10,422 nucleotides of DNA from an uncultured Blautia sp. (GTDB taxonomy: Bacteria; Bacillota; Clostridia; Lachnospirales; Lachnospiraceae), in assembly GCA_934437695.1 (NCBI GenBank), contig CAKSAW010000031.1, positions 1 to 10,422 on the forward strand. The letters run 5' to 3'. Positions 6,877 to 10,422 of the stretch are shown piece by piece. Position 1 is the stretch's first letter. Each line of letters begins with the position of its first letter. A model generated the notes under the pieces. The model was given only the letters and a program-made list of their open reading frames with translations, had not been told where the DNA came from and ran no database searches. A program made the translations under genes and the position numbers.

Positions 6877-7887
6877 TTATACTAAAGACATATTATAAAC
6901 CTTGGCATCAGAAGTCCATATTTTGTTTTTCATTTTTTTGTTGGCAATTACTTTAATGCCATACCTGGTATTTTTCTTCATTCCGGTAAGTGTGAAGGAA
7001 GTAGAAGTTGTTGTTTTTACTTTTTTGAAAGAATTATTTCCCGGATATTTTACGTAAATACTGTAATTATCAGCACCTGCAATTCTGTTCCAGTTTACGG
7101 TCATAGAGTTTCTGGTATTGCCTGCTTTCCGAAGTACGACTCCGTTGGAAATATATCTGTCTGTTGAGGTTGAACTTACATAGCGCTTATTTCCCAGGAC
7201 CAGATAAGGATAAATCTTCACTTGATAAAAAGTGTTTCCTGATATCGGGATGGTAAAGGAAAATCTGGTGTTGAAATACTTTGTTATACGCTTATGAGCT
7301 GCAGAACTCTGGTATACAACTTTATATCCTGTAATTGAATTGGACGGATTTACAGTCTGCATATTAAAGGTGTATCTGTTGTTGGAGGTTGCATATGAAG
7401 ATTTGATCTTCACAGCTGAATAAAGAGTTGTACATCCTACAGTTCGTGTGGAAATTGCATTGCCTGATGAATTCAGTGCTGTAATCTTTACAACATAGGC
7501 AGTACCTGCTTTTAATTTATTGATCTTAATCTTGTTACGGGTATTTCCCACATAGCCGAGAAAACGATAGGAAGTGGAATTTAAACGGCTCATATTGACT
7601 GCATATTTGGCAGCATTTGCAACAGGAGTCCATTGGATACTTATAGAATTCTCAGCAGCGGCTGTCTGGCTGATACCTGACTGGGCAGTAAGGGAAGCTT
7701 CAGCAGCCTGTGCATCAGAAGAGTCAATATCTGGAATATGGGAAGTATCTTCCTGAGTAAGCTCAGCAGACTGTTCAACAAGCTGAAGCTGAGCGGTTGC
7801 TGCAAATGCAGGTGTGACAGAGGACAGTGCGAGAACTGTGCTGAGTATGATACCTGTTATTGTTTTTTTTATACTTTTTGTTTTCAT
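6877..7887 (-). CDS. Secreted protein with three fibronectin type III-like domains
   Basis: A 336-residue exported protein of unknown function. Residues 1-30 form a signal peptide: basic MKTKSIKKT, a hydrophobic core, then a likely cleavage after AFA or AFAA (27-30). An acidic, Ala/Ser-rich linker runs to about 75. Three FN3-like modules follow at about 76-156, 157-250 and 251-336. The first has SISIQWTPVANAAKYAV with LKAGTAYVVKITALNSSG; the third has SMTVNWNRIAGADNYSIYV with MKKNTRYGIKVIA. The middle one is more divergent. There is no enzyme domain, LPXTG signal or cell-wall repeat, so it may be an adhesin-like or matrix protein. The ATG at 7887 is chosen because AAGGAGGG (7900-7893) lies 5 nt upstream and the signal peptide begins there; the 40 extra upstream codons are probably not used. 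Only a weak hairpin (6861-6887) overlaps its 3' end. Confidence 0.85.
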   Translation of the reverse strand: MKTKSIKKTITGIILSTVLALSSVTPAFAATAQLQLVEQSAELTQEDTSHIPDIDSSDAQAAEASLTAQSGISQTAAAENSISIQWTPVANAAKYAVNMSRLNSTSYRFLGYVGNTRNKIKINKLKAGTAYVVKITALNSSGNAISTRTVGCTTLYSAVKIKSSYATSNNRYTFNMQTVNPSNSITGYKVVYQSSAAHKRITKYFNTRFSFTIPISGNTFYQVKIYPYLVLGNKRYVSSTSTDRYISNGVVLRKAGNTRNSMTVNWNRIAGADNYSIYVKYPGNNSFKKVKTTTSTSFTLTGMKKNTRYGIKVIANKKMKNKIWTSDAKVYNMSLV

Positions 7888-7910
7888 AGAAACCCTCCTT
7901 TTGGTGCAAT

Positions 7911-7955
7911 AAAAAAGCCCCGTTAATGTTATAGGTATCATAACATAGCGAGGCT
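7911..7955 (-). terminator. Intrinsic terminator after the HicB-like gene
   Basis: On the - strand, AGCCTCG (7955-7949) pairs with CGGGGCT (7922-7916) with one U-G pair. This extends through a short internal loop to ATGTTAT/ATAACAT (7945-7939 with 7932-7926) and is followed by a run of six Ts in the transcript (7916-7911). It lies 33 nt after the HicB-like stop and upstream of the FN3 gene. Confidence 0.8.
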
Positions 7956-7967
7956 GTGATTTTGTAA
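7937..7967 (-). promoter_or_regulatory. Possible extended -10 promoter for the FN3 gene
   Basis: On the - strand, TGTTATGAT gives an extended -10 (TATGAT at 7942-7937), and TTACAA (7967-7962) lies 19 nt upstream. It overlaps the left arm of the preceding terminator, which would let the FN3 gene be transcribed independently of the gene before it. The long spacer makes this uncertain. Confidence 0.3.
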
Positions 7968-7987
7968 TTTTCTGTTGATGACAGCGT

Positions 7988-8266
7988 TTATTCATCCCAT
8001 CCGTCATACATACGGATATTCACCTGGATATTTCTTACAATATCACCTTCAAGCAAGTCCAGATCGGATTCATCTGAGATTGCAGGAAGATCCATTTCGT
8101 CCTCCATTACTTCTGCGTAGATCCAGTTGTAAGCTGCCTCATTTGCATTGTCGATCGCGTCATCGAGGGTATCCCCCTCAGCCTCACAGCATTTCAGATC
8201 TGGAAAAAATGCTTTGTATCTGCCATCTTCATTTTTTCGGAAAACTGCAGGATATATAAATTTCAT
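7988..8266 (-). CDS. HicB-like protein (type II antitoxin-family fold), orphan
   Basis: A 92-residue acidic protein matching the partial RNase-H-like fold of HicB antitoxins. It begins MKFIYPAVFRK, then has the family core FPDLKCCEAEGDTLDDAIDNANEAAYNWI (21-49), corresponding to the usual FPDLxGCxTxGDTxxEAxxNAxEA. After about residue 60 it has an acidic tail and no recognisable ribbon- or helix-turn-helix DNA-binding domain. No hicA toxin gene lies on either side: the next gene upstream is a divergent DNA glycosylase, and downstream is a terminator. It may therefore be a solitary HicB-domain regulator rather than a toxin-antitoxin antitoxin. The ATG at 8266 follows AAGGAAGGGG (about 8286-8277). 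Confidence 0.88.
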   Translation of the reverse strand: MKFIYPAVFRKNEDGRYKAFFPDLKCCEAEGDTLDDAIDNANEAAYNWIYAEVMEDEMDLPAISDESDLDLLEGDIVRNIQVNIRMYDGWDE

Positions 8267-8311
8267 TGGTAAAACCCCTTCCTTTAGCGTGATATATTTT
8301 TCTGTATTTTG

Positions 8312-8341
8312 TTTACGTTTGCACTTAGAATAGTATATAAT
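8312..8341 (+). promoter_or_regulatory. Promoter for the OGG1-like glycosylase
   Basis: A consensus -10 TATAAT (8336-8341) is preceded by TTTACG (8312-8317) at an 18-nt spacing. This would start transcription near 8348, about 45 nt before the ATG at 8393. The -10 is strong and the -35 moderate. The region lies between divergent genes. Confidence 0.6.
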
Positions 8342-8392
8342 ACATTCATATATTCATCAAGAATAAAAAGAGCTTACAGAGAGGATTATTTT

Positions 8393-9199
8393 ATGCTGAC
8401 AATAGAGATGGACAATTTTGATCTGGGTCAGATCTGCAGATCCGGACAGTGTTTTCGAATGGATCAGATTGGAGAAAACCGTTACAGAGTAATTGCAAGA
8501 GATAAATATCTGGAACTGACTCAGGAGAGAGGCATTGTCAATTTCTTTTGTGCAGAAGAGGATTTTATATTTTTCTGGATCCGGTATTTTGATCTGGACT
8601 GTAATTACAGTGAATATATAAATATGATCAACCCAAGAGACAAATATCTGACAGCTGCGGCTGAAATGGGAAATGGGATCCGTATCTTGCAGCAGGATCT
8701 GTGGGAGATGATCATATCATTTCTGATCTCCCAGCAAAATAATATTACAAGGATCAAAAGATGTATTGAAAATATCAGTCGGAAATTTGGTGAGAGAAAA
8801 GTGAGCAGTACAGGTGTGGAATACTATGCTTTTCCAATGCCCCAGGCTCTGGCTGCTGCTACAGAAGAACAGCTTCTGGAATGTAATCTGGGATACAGAG
8901 CGAAATATGTGCTGGATACAGCCAGAAAGGTTACTTTTGGTGATATATCTCTGGACAGTCTGTATGATATGACATATAAAGCAGCGCGAAAAGAACTTCT
9001 TAATTTATATGGAGTTGGTGAGAAAGTAGCAGATTGCATCTGCCTTTTTGGACTGCATCAGCTGGATGCTTTTCCTGTAGATACGCATATCCGTCAGGCA
9101 CTGGATGCTCATTATAAACGGGGATTTCCCAACAGACGTTATAAAGGGTACAGAGGTGTGATGCAGCAGTACATATTTTATTATGAACTGATGAAGTAA
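8393..9199 (+). CDS. 8-oxoguanine DNA glycosylase/AP lyase, OGG1-like
   Basis: A 268-residue base-excision-repair enzyme of the HhH-GPD superfamily, expected to remove 8-oxoguanine from DNA and nick the abasic site. Residues about 1-85 match the N-terminal OGG domain (LxxxxxSGQCFRM, 11-23). SFLISQQNNITRIKRC (109-124) parallels the SSNNN helix of human OGG1. The helix-hairpin-helix is LYGVGEKVADCICLF (205-219) with catalytic Lys211, and the GPD Asp230 lies in FPVDTHI. The frame is open back to 8309, but ATG 8393 is chosen: it follows a GAGAGGA Shine-Dalgarno, lies downstream of the promoter at 8312-8341, and starts at the family's normal N-terminus. Its stop codon lies in the left arm of the foldback repeat at 9194-9278. 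Confidence 0.93.
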   Translation: MLTIEMDNFDLGQICRSGQCFRMDQIGENRYRVIARDKYLELTQERGIVNFFCAEEDFIFFWIRYFDLDCNYSEYINMINPRDKYLTAAAEMGNGIRILQQDLWEMIISFLISQQNNITRIKRCIENISRKFGERKVSSTGVEYYAFPMPQALAAATEEQLLECNLGYRAKYVLDTARKVTFGDISLDSLYDMTYKAARKELLNLYGVGEKVADCICLFGLHQLDAFPVDTHIRQALDAHYKRGFPNRRYKGYRGVMQQYIFYYELMK

Positions 9200-9278
9200 C
9201 TATTCAGTCATGGGATTCTATATGAAAATGTCGAAGTTGATTTTCAATAGAGTCTGATTCGGTGCTGAATAGTTACTT
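9194..9278. repeat. 85-nt foldback (long imperfect palindrome) between the glycosylase and the Nif11-like gene
   Basis: A perfect 14-bp outer inverted repeat (9194-9207 with 9265-9278; AAGTAACTATTCAG and its complement) encloses an 8-bp stem (9214-9221 with 9247-9254, one G-U) and a 7-bp stem TGAAAAT/ATTTTCA (9223-9229 with 9240-9246) closed by a ten-base loop. It overlaps the final codon and stop of the glycosylase gene. No T-run follows, so it is not a standard intrinsic terminator. It could be a palindromic intergenic repeat or an RNA stability/processing element. Confidence 0.7.
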
Positions 9279-9309
9279 GATAAAAAACATATAAGGGAGG
9301 TATGTTATT

Positions 9310-9594
9310 ATGGAAATCGGAGCAATGTTAGATGAATTAAGAGAGAAAGCACTGAAAGATCGTAACATCTGGCAGGAACTGATGGATACCAGAAAATCAG
9401 AACACCCGCTTGCTGCCTTCTGCGCAAAGTGCCGGGAACTGGGATATCAGATTTATGAGATGGATCTGATCACAGCCGGAGAAGAATTCTATGCCACTAT
9501 GCGCAGAAGTACAAACGGAGGCGGAGAGAATTCTCCGAAACTGGCAGGAGAAGACGATTTTTATGAACTCTTCTTTGCCAGCCTGGAGGATTAA
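9310..9594 (+). CDS. Nif11-like small protein
   Basis: A 94-residue acidic protein. Residues about 6-62 follow the Nif11/nitrile-hydratase-leader pattern: an N-terminal helix, a variable turn, then LAAFCAKCRELGYQIYEMDLITAGEEF, in which a helix ends in LGY and the next begins at the DL position. A Gly run, NGGGENSP (69-76), follows, then an acidic tail, EDDFYELFFASLED. Nif11-like domains are best known as leader regions of ribosomally made, modified peptides with cleavage after paired glycines. Here the tail after GGG has no Cys, only two Ser and no Thr, and no maturase, protease or transporter gene is nearby, so a RiPP role is doubtful. GGGAGG (9295-9300) lies 9 nt before the ATG. The stop shares TTAA with the convergent nth stop. 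The family assignment is tentative. Confidence 0.8.
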   Translation: MEIGAMLDELREKALKDRNIWQELMDTRKSEHPLAAFCAKCRELGYQIYEMDLITAGEEFYATMRRSTNGGGENSPKLAGEDDFYELFFASLED

Positions 9595-10232
9595 CTGTCT
9601 ACACCATTTTTTTCACAGATATCATTCAGACAGCACCTGTCACAGTAAGGCTTTGTGCGTGCTGTACAGACATCGCGGCCGTGATTGACCAGGCGGTGAC
9701 AGAGATCATTGCCTTCTTCGGGTGGAATGATCTTCCATAAAGCCATTTCTACTTTCTTGGGTTCTTTCATATTATCGACCAGACCGATGCGGTTGGAGAG
9801 ACGGATGCAATGGGTATCTGTCACAATCGCCGGTTTGCCGAATACATCTCCCATGATCAGATTGGCACTCTTTCTTCCGACTCCGGGAAGCTTCAGCAGA
9901 GCATCAAAATCTTCGGGAACATTGTCATGATACTGTTCGTGGAGGATTTTCATACAGGCACTGATATCTCTTGCCTTACTCTTACCCAGACCACAGGGAC
10001 GTACGATTGCTTCGATATCTGCAACATTTGCATTTGCAAGAGCTTCTACAGTAGGGAACTTTGCATATAGATTCTGTACAACTACATTTACTCTTGCATC
10101 TGTGCACTGTGCAGCCAGACGCACACTTACCAGTAATTTCCATGCATTGTCATAATCCAGAGTGCAGTCCGCATCCGGATATTCCTTTTTTAACCGCTCA
10201 ATGACCTCGAGGGCCAGTTCCTGTTTTGTCAT
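9591..10232 (-). CDS. nth: Endonuclease III (DNA glycosylase/AP lyase)
   Basis: A 213-residue base-excision-repair enzyme, expected to remove oxidised pyrimidines and cleave the abasic site. It has the LLVSVRLAAQCTDARVN segment (33-49, like E. coli LLSAQATD), the helix-hairpin-helix LPGVGRKSAN (115-124) with catalytic Lys121, the GPD Asp139 in VTDTH, and the C-terminal [4Fe-4S] cysteines Cys189, 197, 200 and 206. The first cysteine gap is CX7C (CTARTKPYC), one residue longer than the C-X6-C-X2-C-X5-C of the E. coli enzyme. The ATG at 10232 follows GGAGA about 11 nt upstream. The gene converges on the Nif11-like gene with a 4-bp overlap of stop codons and no room for a terminator between them. 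Confidence 0.96.
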   Translation of the reverse strand: MTKQELALEVIERLKKEYPDADCTLDYDNAWKLLVSVRLAAQCTDARVNVVVQNLYAKFPTVEALANANVADIEAIVRPCGLGKSKARDISACMKILHEQYHDNVPEDFDALLKLPGVGRKSANLIMGDVFGKPAIVTDTHCIRLSNRIGLVDNMKEPKKVEMALWKIIPPEEGNDLCHRLVNHGRDVCTARTKPYCDRCCLNDICEKNGVDS

Positions 10233-10349
10233 AAGTGTTCTATCTCCATTTTGCTAATATTTTATGTTTGTTTTTCCTCTTATTCCGAATGAGTTACCGT
10301 TTACTCCGTTCTCAGTAACCCATATGACACTATAATAACACAAATAACA

Positions 10350-10409
10350 CCCTCTTGCATTTCCAATTTCCCTATATTAAAATAAAACCAACCATTGTAA
10401 ACAAGAGGG
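10350..10409 (+). promoter_or_regulatory. Inverted repeat that can hide the Shine-Dalgarno of the next gene
   Basis: CCCTCTTG (10350-10357) is perfectly complementary to CAAGAGGG (10402-10409), which contains the AGAGGG Shine-Dalgarno in front of the ATG at 10416. The loop is 44 nt and AT-rich. A TATAAT at 10331-10336 lies just upstream and could be the -10 of this transcript, although no clear -35 is seen. The pairing could restrict translation initiation. Confidence 0.4.
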
Positions 10410-10415
10410 AAAAGA

Positions 10416-10422
10416 ATGAAGG
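10416..10422 (+). CDS. Probable start of a further + strand gene (cut by the window edge)
   Basis: An ATG at 10416-10418 follows AGAGGG (10404-10409) with a 6-nt spacing. Only two codons and one base are visible, so the product is unknown. It would be divergent from nth, whose start is about 180 nt away. Confidence 0.35.

Noticed and set aside
6861..6887. A hairpin (TTTAGTA/TACTAAA) at the FN3 gene end, as a terminator.
   Set aside because: The stem is short and AT-only with a bulge, and no T-run follows on the - strand, so it was not listed as a terminator.
7888..8007. A 40-codon N-terminal extension of the FN3 protein.
   Set aside because: It runs through a terminator and the AAGGAGGG ribosome site; the signal peptide and ribosome site both place the start at 7887.
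8309..8392. A 28-codon N-terminal extension of the OGG1-like protein.
   Set aside because: It spans the promoter -10, and the conserved N-terminus begins at the ATG at 8393.

Overview
The window looks like chromosomal DNA of a low- to mid-GC gut Firmicute, most likely a Lachnospiraceae (Clostridia) member. The basis is AG-rich Shine-Dalgarno sequences, short intergenic gaps, a TPP riboswitch with an intrinsic terminator, the short clostridial form of ThiC, and the style of the small proteins. Genus cannot be fixed from this sequence. No rRNA, tRNA, CRISPR array, transposase or phage gene was seen.

Layout. Bases 1-1001 (+) carry the end of an amino-sugar operon: the C-terminus of NagA, then NanE. 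These catalyse consecutive steps, with NanE making the GlcNAc-6-P that NagA deacetylates. A strong terminator follows (1051-1088), then a long T-tailed hairpin (1132-1217) just before a three-gene + strand cluster: a histidine-phosphatase-family protein (1256-1987), an HSL-type alpha/beta hydrolase with a TTG start (2010-2963), and a 606-residue protein joining a condensation-like acyltransferase domain to six membrane helices (3032-4852). A 16-bp bidirectional-type terminator (4919-4962) separates this cluster from convergent thiC.

thiC (6321-5011, -) sits behind a complete control region: a consensus promoter (6789-6817), a THI-box/TPP aptamer (6690-6778), its intrinsic terminator (6632-6673), and about 310 further bases of leader containing inverted repeats that I cannot assign. 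Upstream on the same strand are a secreted protein with three FN3-like domains (7887-6877) and an orphan HicB-like protein (8266-7988), with a terminator between them.

Bases 8393-10232 hold two base-excision-repair glycosylases of the HhH-GPD superfamily: an OGG1-like 8-oxoguanine glycosylase (+) and endonuclease III (-). Between them are an 85-nt foldback repeat and a 94-residue Nif11-like small protein whose stop codon overlaps that of nth. At the right edge, a Shine-Dalgarno lying in an inverted repeat and an ATG suggest that another + strand gene begins.

Most of the window is ordinary housekeeping and metabolic sequence. The least explained parts are the hydrolase/membrane-acyltransferase cassette, the post-riboswitch thiC leader, the Nif11-like protein, and several 80-95-nt intergenic foldback elements.
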